From NCBI GenBank assembly GCA_003045895.1, contig PZPC01000005.1:62001-126000 (forward strand): a stretch of DNA of 64,000 nt, read 5' to 3'. Source of the stretch: Bacteroidota bacterium. GTDB lineage: Bacteria > Bacteroidota > Bacteroidia > Chitinophagales > Saprospiraceae. The notes beneath the pieces are model-generated. The model had not been told where the DNA came from. It made no database searches and saw only the letters and a program-made list of their open reading frames with translations. Both the position numbers and the translations under genes were made by a program. Shown here piece after piece: positions 51,401 through 62,900 of this stretch; within the stretch, counting starts at the first letter, position 1; each line of letters opens with the position of its first letter.

Positions 51401-53848
51401 CAGGTAATGCAGAAAATAATCGCCGCGTTCCAGGTTAGACACCGAGCGGCTTTCGTCCTGCTCCAGGGTTGCTACAATTTCTTCGTCGGTCACCCGGATG
51501 ATTTCGGTCGTAATGGTCCATTCATCGGCGCAGCTTTCATCGCAGAATCCCCGCAGTTCGGGCATCGGCACCACCACCGTGGCCGTACAGCTGAGCAGAT
51601 CGGTAGCAAAGAGCATAATGTCTTGCTGGATGATGGGGCAATAGTGATTGGACAGCGAGCAACTCAGGGTTGGCGGAAAGAAGTCGCCAATTTTGATGCG
51701 CTGGAGAATGACGTAAAGGGTATCGCCCGTACACACATCCGTGATGGTCCATTCGCGGGTAAAGTCCAGCACCATGTCGTTGTTCGTGGTATCGGGGAAG
51801 TTCTTGTAGCTGGACTGCAGGTTAAAAAATGGCGTATTCCGATCCATGGCCATGTATTCCGAGCCGGTATCCAGCAGTGGGTAGCCCGTGTCGTCGGGAT
51901 GGGGGTAGCCTTCAATATCGAGGCCATAATCGTCTCCACACTGGAGGGTTACCGTAGCGGGTGGCAAAACAATGTCATTGAATTCCGGCCGACGGAAGAT
52001 AATTTGTTGCGCACAGCTATCGATCTGATTCCCAAAGCCGAGCGTGAACGTCCGGTTGATATAGGCCTCATTACAATTGTCGTTAAAATCAAGTTGGTCA
52101 CTAAAAGACAAACGGTCCACCCCACAGTAAGGCTCCACAATGGCTTCCCCTAAAAAGGCCAGGCTGGCAGGATTATCCTGTGTCCAGAACAGGTTGAGAT
52201 AGGTGAGATCTGAGCGCAAATCCTGGTTGGGCCGGAATTCCGACGTGATGCCCGTACTTAAAACCGCGAGTGAATCTTCCTCTTCCGTGACAATAACCCA
52301 GGCAAACTTTCCGGTGGTCCCGGCTCCATAAGTCGTGGTAACCAGGGAGAAAGGTTGCCCCATCTTCAGGGAATGGGTAAACTTCTGCACCAGAACCATG
52401 TCCTGGGTAAACATCCCGGTGGTATCTACGTAGGGATTTTCAATGGTCAACCCCGCATCGTCACCCAGGGATGACGAATAGTTCATAGAAAAACAACAGG
52501 GATCGGTATAGCCCGTGTAATCCCCCCGGAACAACATCCCCGCACCGTCGGCATTGCCCACTGTGGCCAAATCTGATGGCAGGGCAATTTCGGAGAACAG
52601 GAAGAAATTGTAGACATTTTCCAGGGTATCGACATCGTCTGGCGTCAGGACATCCACACCCTGCATAAACCGGTCACCGATTGACATAGGCGTGGAGGTC
52701 AAAGCCAGAAAACAAGGTGCCTCCGGCAAAACTACGTCCTGCTCATTCAACTCCCCCCGCAGAATTTGCACGCTCCCCCGGAAAGCCCGCTGGTCGGTAT
52801 CGGGCGGGCACAAAAGTGCTGGCATCGGGGGATTTACAGAAAAAGTGGTCGTACAAAGTCCTTCGCTGTCCGTAACCATTAGGCTCAGGTTGCCTTCGGC
52901 GTAGCTGTGCCCAACCGATTCCACGACTTGCCCGTAATTGCCGCTGGTTCCATCACTGGCTACCCAGGTTCCCATGGCATTGTTGGCATCTACCCGTAAG
53001 GTATAGACAAAGGTATCATCGGTACCGTCCTCCGGGGTGCCCTGGTCCTGGCAATCGACGCTGAGTACCGTGGCGATCAACAAGCAACTGTTGGAGCAAC
53101 CCGGGGGCGGCACCGCAACGGAAGCCGAACACCCGGCCTGATCACTGTCGTTGAAATTTAAGACTACTTCACCGTCGGCAATAGCATAAGGACCAAAAGT
53201 GACGGAGCTGCCATAGGCGCCTGTTGCCCCGGAGGTGGTCTGCCAGGTCGTCCCCAGGTTAAAGCCATCCAGCACAACCGTAAAAGTAAAGGTGTCGTCA
53301 GTGGAATCACTGGCGGTAGCGCCCGGATCACAAACGATATTGAAAACGGTGGCGGTAATTGCACAAGCTGGCGGAAACAGTTCCACACAGTCGCCGTCAT
53401 CTTCATCACCCGCATCATCGGTACACTGGCCGTTGCCGTTGGTGTCCTCCCAACTGGAGAGGTTTTCTACAAAGCTGTTCCTATTAAAAGGGCCATGCAC
53501 CACCGCATTGTCGGAAGCACGCCGGATCTGGAAAGAATAGCTACTCGTACCAGCCGGGTTACCCCCTTCGGTATATTCCCGCGACAGCCCCAGGTAAAGC
53601 TTTTCTCCGGCCTCTTTAAACTGCAGGAATAGGCGGCTGGATGCCGGGCTATCTGCGGTAGCAAAATTTCCGTCGTTCGGATTCCCGCTCAACAACATGG
53701 CCTTATCCGATGACGAAGGTGCCACCTGCCGGATGCCTTCCGCTTTTACCCGGAAGGGAGACAATAGGGTGAACAGTGCCAGCAATAGCAGGACGCTCCT
53801 CCTACATGGCGGGTAGTTTAGTTGCGAGGTATGGTCTATTTTTTCCAT
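48410..53848 (-). CDS. Large secreted surface protein with Cys modules, dockerin-like and T9SS C-terminal sorting domains
   Basis: Start MEKIDHTSQLN; dockerin-like 'NGISALDLILLQRHLLLQ...AADINRDGQVTTLDLLFMQALLL'; T9SS tail 'LNDINGKLLQRRQAVVPAG...GVLFYKLTFAGQSVTRRMVKF'-type C-terminus. Confidence 0.88.
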   Translation of the reverse strand: MEKIDHTSQLNYPPCRRSVLLLLALFTLLSPFRVKAEGIRQVAPSSSDKAMLLSGNPNDGNFATADSPASSRLFLQFKEAGEKLYLGLSREYTEGGNPAGTSSYSFQIRRASDNAVVHGPFNRNSFVENLSSWEDTNGNGQCTDDAGDEDDGDCVELFPPACAITATVFNIVCDPGATASDSTDDTFTFTVVLDGFNLGTTWQTTSGATGAYGSSVTFGPYAIADGEVVLNFNDSDQAGCSASVAVPPPGCSNSCLLIATVLSVDCQDQGTPEDGTDDTFVYTLRVDANNAMGTWVASDGTSGNYGQVVESVGHSYAEGNLSLMVTDSEGLCTTTFSVNPPMPALLCPPDTDQRAFRGSVQILRGELNEQDVVLPEAPCFLALTSTPMSIGDRFMQGVDVLTPDDVDTLENVYNFFLFSEIALPSDLATVGNADGAGMLFRGDYTGYTDPCCFSMNYSSSLGDDAGLTIENPYVDTTGMFTQDMVLVQKFTHSLKMGQPFSLVTTTYGAGTTGKFAWVIVTEEEDSLAVLSTGITSEFRPNQDLRSDLTYLNLFWTQDNPASLAFLGEAIVEPYCGVDRLSFSDQLDFNDNCNEAYINRTFTLGFGNQIDSCAQQIIFRRPEFNDIVLPPATVTLQCGDDYGLDIEGYPHPDDTGYPLLDTGSEYMAMDRNTPFFNLQSSYKNFPDTTNNDMVLDFTREWTITDVCTGDTLYVILQRIKIGDFFPPTLSCSLSNHYCPIIQQDIMLFATDLLSCTATVVVPMPELRGFCDESCADEWTITTEIIRVTDEEIVATLEQDESRSVSNLERGDYFLHYLAEDGTGQRVEQTCRMRVADLQVPTAICRNRLTINLDTNAPFAILPGQIDLGSNDNCDTPELLLRRYYEAGTADCSGTATGFGAWQESIGFSCCDVGQTFLVELRVMDADSNRNGCTTLIDIGDQTAPVLSGLTTQVLPCATLPANFDPADSLQLVAQFGQPVATDNCQVSVVELSPELSWNNCELGSILRKFVATDTYGNTTAVPYEQLITVGNNDSYGIRLPKDLTTDCLDGLEELQFMAPGCGNFTVEYEDVDLDPAGAGCLRIQRTYRLVNTCTYDGVSAPVVISRSEDCTAAAGASYTWLVVDNGAAFIDADSLATNPLPPATSCGNPAGYWRSLPNVGAWEYTQIIELNDNTPPSLTYRLPTPVCTVDNSCEAPVNLAVTIGEECLPGRTPVRLFLDADNDGTVDADLSATTVLGGTWPNYQINGRFPIGNHAFVFQAEDACGNTASERIPFAVADCFIEQPLCDIGLEVQLVPVVPVIDVDGDGDLDEAAVVLSAALLAEMAGLDCSGSYRFSVNKPGQTPNFGNTSLILTCEDRYTATREIVVRDQAYNPLALQPDGSMGGPNYRHCTLQLFLQDSLQVCTSCAVSELEIEGVIRDRRLQPISEVMVELLVNEVPGEQTFTTLDGKFEFSNLAFSTNYEVRPFKNDDVRNGISALDLILLQRHLLLQTVIANPYTLLAADINRDGQVTTLDLLFMQALLLDRIQVFPNNTSWRFVPSAYPLTDIAADMPDSYNYYNLINCQFGQDFIGVKIGDLNGSASANGSLTGYENGGRGPWPLRVDDQELREGASYQIPVRASDLAQWSGAELTLAFEQQQVEVLKIEPGILTAGDLNTTNLNRGILKAVWAAGTIPVAAQQQPLFTLVVRAKANNQLSKVLHLSEQVVSVAYDQGLTAHELILEFRTGPTKLLLLANKPDPFHTETYVEFYLSQAGEYLLEVNDINGKLLQRRQAVVPAGAQQVIVDGSQLPAGVLFYKLTFAGQSVTRRMVKF
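52810..53375 (-). repeat. Two copies of the Cys module in the 1812-aa protein
   Basis: 'CAITATVFNIVCDPGATASDSTDDTFTFTVVLDGFNLGTTWQTTSGATGAYG...' and 'CLLIATVLSVDCQDQGTPEDGTDDTFVYTLRVDANNAMGTWVASDGTSGNYG...'. Confidence 0.7.
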
Positions 53849-53974
53849 AGCATGATAGGTGTTAAACATTTGGGCCGCAACAGGTAATAGGGTGTAAAAT
53901 CGACCCACAATATATTAAATTAAAATATAATGTATCGTACATCCCTGAAAAAACAGGTTTATGCAATCAACAAG

Positions 53975-56900
53975 TTATTGCGCAACAATCATTTTACGGC
54001 TCAACTGCTGCCCGGCAAAACGCAGGGTATAGAAGTATAAGCCAGGCGGCAACTGCCCGCGACGAATACGAACTTCGTTGGCACCGGCCGGAAACTGATT
54101 GCTGATCGTCAGTACCCGACGGCCTTCGGCATCGTGGATTTCAATAATCGCCGGGCCTGCGGCGGGCAATTCAAATGGAATAATCGTTTGTGCCGTGACC
54201 GGATTAGGTACATTCTGGTACAAAGCCATCCCCGTAGCAGTCTTGCCCAAATAGGCCAAACCGATGTTCATCACCTGGTCATCCTGGGTACGATCATAAG
54301 CTTCCGCCGCCGTGAAGGCAGAACTCAACCGAATGCCTTCGCTGGCCAGCCCGTCAGTGCGGGCACGAACCACCAGCGTAAACAGGTCACGCGTACCGGC
54401 CGGGGCAGCACTTCGCTCCCAACTGGCGGTGAGTAAACCGCGTTGCCGCAACACTTGCCCGAGGTGTTCACTTCCCAGCAAACCCGGTTGCACGTCGAGT
54501 AGTTCCAGCTGATCAGCAACAAAATCGAGCGTAAACTGGAAGCCGCTGACCTGGTCTAAATGCGGTGCCGCGAGGATAAGCTGATACGTCTGTCCGGCTT
54601 TCATCCAGGTATCTTCCAGCAGCAGCTGCCACTGCGCACGATCGCTGCGGTCAGCGCCCTGCTGCCCGATTCCCAAGCTGACCGCCGAGCCATTGATGTC
54701 ACCGATCTTGATACCGATGAAATTCTGGCTGAACATACAGTCCTCAAGCAAACCAGTGGTGATGAACTCGGGAAAGGGCGAAGCCCACGGGTTGGTGGCA
54801 TTCGGGAAAACAAAATCAGCAGGAATAAACCGCCAGCTGGTATTGTTGGCAAACTCCGTGATGTCTCCCAGAATCAGGCGGCGCAGTTGAATCAGGTCCA
54901 GGGTCGTCACCGAACCCGAACGGTTGACATCCGCAGCAATCAGCAGGTACGGGTTCGTGATCGGTTGGTTGCCCAGCAGGTGGCGCTGGATCTTGATCAT
55001 ATCCAGGGTACTGATGCCATTGGGGGTATCGTCGTTTTTGTAAGGGCGAACCAGGTAGGCGGTCATCCCCGGCAGGTCTTCAAAATGGTACCGGCCAGCG
55101 CTTTCCGTCAGCATGGATTGCAGCAAGGCGGCTTCGAGTTTCACCTCAACGCTCGACACCGGCGCCATCGCCATGGTGTAGATTTCACCGGCGATGGCCA
55201 TCTCGTCGGTGTCACAATCCTGGCAGTAAGCTCCCGGATCAGCCACCAGTATCTCTACGGTGCAGCTGGCGTAGTTCGGCCCTCCCAGCGTACCATCAGG
55301 TTGTACGGACAACGGATTGTAAGCCCCGTCCCAAACATAGACCTCCAGCATTAGGCTGGGTCGATCGGCACAGGTGAGGCCAATGCTTTCGCGGTTAATA
55401 TCCGGCATCTCCCCTACCCTGTTTACGGAAAACCGCAAGGGCAAGCTACATTCCTGCAGGTTACAACTGGCCAGCTGGTTGGCGTGCAACAACAATCCGG
55501 CAGCGTCCATTTCGCCATCGCCATTGATGTCCGTACCGGCCGGCAGTTCCAGCAGGTTGGCCTGCAGACCAGAGAAGCAGGTGAGCGCTGGAATGTAACA
55601 GTCTACAACCTGCAAGGGTATACTGACCGTGGTGGCGTTTCGGCAACCATCGGTAACCTGTACCGTCATCCGGTGAGCACCCAGTGGCACCCTGGCCTGA
55701 ATCAGGTAATTACTTCCCGCTACCAGCAAGGCTTCCTGGGTATCCAGTAGCTCGTCAGTGGTTCCGTTGCCATTGATATCGAGACGGAGCACAAATTCCA
55801 GGGCATCGGGCAAGCAGTATTCCGCAACGGAGAACGGAATACGAACCAGTGCCGTGCACGCGCTCGAATCCGTACAGAATGGTGCTACTGCCGTAAAGGA
55901 AACAGCGGGTGCCGTCGTATCAAACATCTTGATCCGTTGCGTGTACTGCCAGCGGCCGGTGCTGTTGACCTGGCGCCAATGCCCCCGCGGGTTGATCGTG
56001 CCGGTACAGCTTACTCCCCGCTCTCCAATGGATGGGATATTGTTGTTGAAAAAGGCATCGCGGTCCACATAAGCCGACGTCGGCGTGCGGATGGCCCAAA
56101 CCGCTTCTTCGCCTTCCACCCCATCGCAGTCTTCGTCGCGGGAGATCACCCGGGCAGGGTCGGTGCCGTTCCATTCGCACCAGTTGGTTACCGTGTAGGT
56201 ACGGGCCACGTAGTAACACTCGGCACCTTCTTCCGGCAAACGAACATCTACGTAGCTCACGGTGATGGCGTCACAACCCACCTCAAAGGCTTGTGCCGTT
56301 GGTATTTCTGCCACGCAATTGGTCGAAATATCTTGCGGGAACCGGATGGTATAGTTGAGGGTATATTCAATGGTAATCCGCTGTTCAAAGATGGCAGCCG
56401 ACTGGTTGCCCACCCGGTCTACGGCATAGAAGCGGCGGGTAATGGTGCCAGCACCACAATCGCTCAGGACGACTACCGGCTCCAACTCAAATGCTTCCGC
56501 CGAACAATTGTCAATGACTTCCGGATTCCCAAAGAGACCAGCCAACATGGTTGTGTTGGTCGGATCAAAGTTTGTGGGCAGTTCGTCACAGGTGATGGTT
56601 TCGTTAAATAACCCGGTACAGATGGGCAGTGCGTTGTCGCGCACCAGCACCTCGGTCCAACAAGTATCCGCATTGCCGCTGAGGTCGGTCACCCGCAGCT
56701 GTACGGTCACGTAGAGCCCGGCATCACAGCAGGAAAAGTCTACGAAAGTGCCCCAGTCGCTGTAAATGGGGGTGAGCAACGTATCACAAGTCAGCGGATT
56801 CCGGGTATAAGCCCGGCGAATTTCTATTCGATCAAAACCGCAATCGTCGTAACTGCCGTTATCGATGGTATTGGTAGCTACCCGCGAGATGCCGAAGGTG

Positions 56901-59900
56901 CCCAACGACACTTCAACGCCGCTGACACAAATGGCGGTGGGGGGGGCAAAGTCGGCTACCCGAATCCGGCAAGTGACCGGTGCAGCAGCATTCCCACAAT
57001 CATCGGTAACGGAATAGCGCAGCAGGTAATCACCCCGTGCTACTTCCGGGATGATGCGCAGTTCGTCGGCCCCAATGGTGTGCAGTACCGCGCCACCCAA
57101 GGTGACGAGTTCGGTTTCCACGCTCCAGCCCGAACCGCAGGCATCCGCTACCTGGGGATAGGGCACCTCAATCGTAGCCGCACACTCGAACGCATCAACC
57201 GGAAAAACGAGGATGTCTTGCCCCAAGGTTTCGTCAAAGAAGTTCGTTGGTGCACAGTTGACGACTGGCGCACTGGTATCATTGATGAAAATATTTTGGG
57301 TACAGGTTACCCGTTCATCGGTACTCAACCTAAAGGTAAAGGTGCGTACAATGGTTCCGTTGGCACAGCCCTCCTGGCTACTCCAGGTGTCGGTGAAGGT
57401 CATTTCGGAAATCGTACAAGCGGTGCTCGTAACCACCGGCTGGCCCGTCATGGCCAGGCTTGCCGGGTTGTTGAAGATCGCGTCTACCTCACCGCAGCTT
57501 AGGCCCAATGCTGTGCTGCTGGTATCCGGTGGACAGTCAAAAGTGCAATTATCAGGGACTTCCACACAGGGGTTGATCAACCGCACTTCCACCATACAGT
57601 CGGGGTTGATACAGTCGACAATACTTACCATTACATCACCCTGCGTCCCGAGGATCGGTCCTACAACCAGGAGCTCACCGTAAGTAGCCGTACGGGTCAC
57701 CCCGTCAATGGTGTAATTGAAACAATTGCTGGTGTTGGTGCCCGTTACCTGGAAGAAGCCCGAGAAGGTATCGTCAGCAGTTGTCGGGGTGTCCTGGTTG
57801 TCGCAGGCAAAGATTTGGGCGCTGGCGCTGATGCTGCAAACTGGCGGATCTACACAATCCGTTGGCACCGCAATGGTGACCGTTTCCGTACAACTGGCAT
57901 CGGCCAGATCCGTAAAGGTGATCACGACCGGACCGCTGTGGCTGGTTGGATACGTGGCGGTAAACATGGTGCCGTAAGTTCCGGTGTCAACCGTACCCAG
58001 GTCATCCGTTGCCTGCCAACCATTGGTACTCCCGTTAATGGCCGCCACGGGAATGCTGATGGTAAAGAATTCACTGTCGATACAATCCGTCGTAACCGTA
58101 CCCACCGAAAGCGCACACACCGGCGCACAGGGAGCAGGAGCCAACAGCAGCACGGTGGTTCCACAACCAGCAGTCGTACAATCTTCGATGACGACTTCCA
58201 CGTTGCCGTTTCCTATTGGCAAATCAAAAAGGAAGACCGGAACCTGGTAATTCCCCACGGTGGTCACGCCATTAACGGTATAGTTAAAGCAATTGCTGGT
58301 ACCCGTCCCCGTGACCGTAAAGGTGGCGAAGAAGGTATCATCAGCTGGCGTAGCTATTCCCTCGTCGTTGCAATCAAAAACCTGGGAGGTCACCGTCACG
58401 GCACAAGGTTCTGCGTCTGGCACAAAGCCCGCATCGAAAGTGACATTGGCGGAGCTCGAGAAAACCGGCACCTGGGCCGTCATGCCCCCCATCGTGGGGC
58501 TGGCATCGCTGTCCAATGCATCATCACCCAGGTTGGGGGTGGTGAAGTTATAACCGTTGGGCCGTTGGAAGGTAACCTTGTACAATCCCTCGTTCAGATC
58601 GGTAAACAGGTAACGGCCTGCAGCATTGCTCAGCGTGTTTCGCTCTACTGGCAGCCCCGTTTCCAGGTCGATACCCGTAAGGATAACCGGTACGTTGCCA
58701 AGTGGTAGCTCGCCATTATCCTGAACGCCATTGCCATTCGAATCGATCCAGGTATAATCACCCACCACCGCCTGGCCGAAGAAGCGCTCCTGAGCATCAC
58801 AGGTGACATCTTGCCAATCCGTTATGGTTACACTGATGTCCGTATTGGCCGAAACACCCAAAACTTCCAGGGGTATGCCGTATTCACCATTAACGGTCGG
58901 GCCGTTAAAAATTGACAATTGGTAATCGCCCGAAGCCCCCTCATTGGTGATCAGAAAAATATAATCGTAAGTATCATCCAGGTGATTCAACGGGGTACCA
59001 TTGTCGTGGTAGATTTGTTCCACTATTTCAATTTCAATCGCACACGGCAAACTGAAACAAGGCGCTGGCGGCGTGATCGTAAACTGTGTCCGGCAACTCA
59101 AGAAAGAAATATCCGCAATCTGGAACACTTCAGCCAGGCCACTGGCAGGAATTGGCCGGGGACCAATAGGAATAACCACGTTGTAAGGTCCACCGACGGT
59201 AAATACGCCGTTGCCCAGGACATAGCGCCAGCCGCTTCCGTATTGTGGGCCAGCCGGAATGACCCGGATAGCGGACGTATAGGTGTCGTCCGTAGAATCA
59301 AAAGGCGTGCCGTTGTCATTACATACTGCCGGGAAGGTCTCAATGGTCAGTTCGCAACCACTGGCATAGGCCGAAGGACTAATGAGGGCTACCAACACCT
59401 CGCATGCCGGATCAAGGGCATCCTGAATGACAATGGTATGGTTGACACCAATGGGGTAAGGGCCAAATTCAACGGGGTTTCCGCCGTATTGTCCACTACC
59501 TTGTGGCCATCCTTCATCGTCCGTTACCCAACCATCGAAGGAAGCATTGTTGCCGTTGATCTGCACGAATACGTAATACACATCGTCGGTAGGATCAATG
59601 GGCGTCCCGTTGGGATCACAGGTAGGCTGGCTGGCCAGTTCGATCGAAAGTTCACAAGCATCTGAACAACTCTCAGCCAGGGGGGTCACGGCCAGTATGT
59701 GGGAGCCACAACCGGGGCTTTCGGTATCTGTGAACACCACATTAAAGGATCCCGCGCCAAAATTCCGGAACGGACCTAAGGTAACTGGCACATTGTAGGC
59801 GCCGGTTCGGGTTGGGCTTCCCTGCCCATCTACTGCCGTCCAGGTTGCCCCAACATTCACACCGGCTACCGTCACCACTACGAAGTACGCGTCATCGCTC

Positions 59901-62900
59901 GGATTACTCGGCGTGCCGTTGTCATCACAGTATTGATTGTTGATCGTTGGAATAATTACACCGTCATTCGAACAGGCTTCGGGCATCACAATATTGACGC
60001 CGTTGGTACAGGCCCCGTCGCCGCTATCGCTGGCGGTGATGAAGACCATTTCGTTGGGCGTACCAAAGATAGCCAGTTGTAAGGTGATGTCTTCACCGTA
60101 AGTGCCCGTTATCGTCCGGCCCCGGAACGTCAGCCTGTACGTATCCGAAACGTTGATTCCCGTCACGTTAAGGGTAACGTTGACAAAGTCGTCATTCGGG
60201 TTGGTCGGCGTGCCGTTGTCATTACAACCGGATTCGTCCAATACTGCGATGATAACCTGACAGGGGATTTCAATACAGGTAACATCGCCATCATCTTCAT
60301 CCAGCGAATCATCTTCGCCATTGCCATTGGTGTCTGCACCATTACCGGAGGTAGAATCTACGTCTTGTTCGTTGGCTGTCGCCACGAAGGCTTCGTTACA
60401 GAAATCGCCGTTGGCAGCTACCGTTACGTCAATGGTTAAGGTAGCGGTACCATTCGTGGCCAAAGTTCCTACTGTCCAAATACCGTTGGCCGGATTGTAA
60501 CTGCCCAAGCTGGCCAGCGAACCTTCGAAAATAAAGCCACTCGGAATTACTTCACTCACGGAAACGCCGGTAGCGCTACTTGGTCCGGCATTGCGAATGG
60601 TAATCGTAAAGCTGACGGGATCACCAGCGGTCGCCTCGGCAACTGAAGCTGATTTCTCCAGGGACAAATCAATCAGGGCCTGGGGCGTAATTAAAACACA
60701 GTCGCTGTCGTCTTCGTCCTGTACCGCCGCATTACCCGGGGTAGAATCCGCATCCAATTGCCCCTGGATTTGCACTTCAGCACAATTCAAGTAGTTGCCT
60801 GTAGCATTCACCTGGGCCTGGATAGTCAAGACCACCGACTGATTAGCGCCCAGTGCGACAACCGTCCATAGCCCGGTTGCCGCACTGTAGTTCCCACCAC
60901 TGTGGCTTAAGTAGGCCAATCCACTGGGGAGTACATCGCGAACCACAATACCCGTAGCTACCGCCGGGCCAGCGTTGTTAAGCGTGAGGGTATAGGTTAC
61001 CTGATCGCCCACAAAAGGCGCGGTGTTGTCAACCGTCTTGGTCAGGCTCAGATCAACCAATGCCGTGACGGCAATCAGGGCTGGATCGTGGTCATCCGCA
61101 TCCCCAGCAGCAATACCACTGTTGACTGCTCCTGTTCCGTTCCCCTGTAGGTAATCATCGGCCGGGCTATTGGGCAGACCACCCGCGTCATTATTGACCT
61201 GGTCATATTCCGAATCGGCATCCGCGAGACCTAACGCATTGGTAGCCGCGCTGATCTCCGCGTAATTGACAATGTTTCCGCCCGCAAAAGCAGGATCAAC
61301 CTGGAAGGTAATCGCTAAAGGCAAGGTCTGACCGGCTGCCAGTGCGGGTAGTACCCGGGTTGCCAGGTTGCCATTAGGCGTCCAGTTGCCGTCCGTCAGC
61401 AACAAACCCGTGGGTATGTAATCGGTAATTTCAATGGCGGTAGCAGCTATATTACCTTGGTTGGTAACGAGAATATTGTAGGTGATCGTCGAACCCGGGA
61501 AATAGGGTGCTGGGGTAATTGGTGTCTTGATCAAAGCCAGGTCAAAACAAGTACGGGCTACACTGTAATTTGCCATGACGGTGCAACCATTGACATCGGT
61601 AATGCTCACACTGTAGTTGCCTGCCGCCAAACCGGTAATCACCGCGCCATTCTGTCCGTTGCTCCAGACAAACGTATAGTCCGGCGTGCCGCCCGAAACA
61701 TCCAGGGTGATGGTACCGTCATCGCCATCACAACTTATTGGGGTAACCAAAGCACTATTGATTACTATTGGACTTGCCTCAGTTACGCCAAACGTTGCCG
61801 TGTCTGTGCAGCCATTAGCATCCGTGACGAAAACCGTGTAGCTACCAGCAACCAAGCCCGCGAGGTCTGCCGTACTTGCACCGTTACTCCAGTCAAAGAT
61901 GTAATCCAGCATGCCACCACTAACGGCCAAAGTAATACTTCCGGTGCTGGCCCCACTACATGCTACGGCCTGCACGACTGTACCTGCCCCGTCAATTAGT
62001 AGAGCATCGGGCTCCGTCACGTCAAAGGTGGCCGTATCGCTACAAGTCAGGGCGTCCGTGACCACTACCGTATAAGTGCCCGCAGCCAGGCCGCTGATGT
62101 CTTCCGTCGTCGCGCCGTTGCTCCAGTCGAAGGAGTAAGGCAGCGTGCCGCCGCTGATGCTCAAGTCGATTTCACCCGTCGCCGTGCCGTTGCAGCTGGC
62201 GTCCGTCAGCAGGGTGCCCGCGACATCGATGACCAGCGTGGTCGGCTCGTCGATGGTGAACACCTTCGTGGCGCTGCATCCCCCCTCATCACTCACCACT
62301 ACCGTATAAGTTTCGGCCATTAAATTGGTGCGGTCCTGAAGGTCATTCCCACCAGGCAGATCACTCCAATCAAACACATAATTACCGGTACCCCCACCTA
62401 CGACAAGAAAAACACTTCCGTTTGCCGCTCCATTACAGTTGGCATCAGTGGAAGAGGAGCCCGTCAAAACGATTGGATCAGCTATATTGATATTGACGTA
62501 GGCGGTATCCGTACAGCCCCCATTGGCAAATACAATAACCTGGTAATTACCTGCTCCATTTGCGGTAAACGTAGCCGACGAAGTCAAGGAGAGAGGATTA
62601 TTTACATTATTAAGCGGTGACCAGATGTAGCCTGCGATAGCATCACCAGGATTAGCAGGAGCCACTGTACCGGTAGGGTTACCCGTCAAGGTCACTACTG
62701 TTCCCGCGCACACCAAGAGGTCTTCACCGGCATCGGCGATCGGGTTCAAATTGGGATCCACAATTACCGTAACCTGGTCGGTACGGACGCAGTTATTGAG
62801 CGTCACCGTCATCGTATAAACGCTGGTAACCAGTGAATTAGCCTGAGGTTGTGTTACCGTAGTATTCGAAAGGCCGGTACCGGGGCTCCAGGCGTAGCTC

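Noticed and set aside
61560-62480. Regularly spaced repeats considered as a CRISPR array
   Set aside because: The repeats are coding SprB-type protein repeats, diverged at DNA level and too long; no cas genes.
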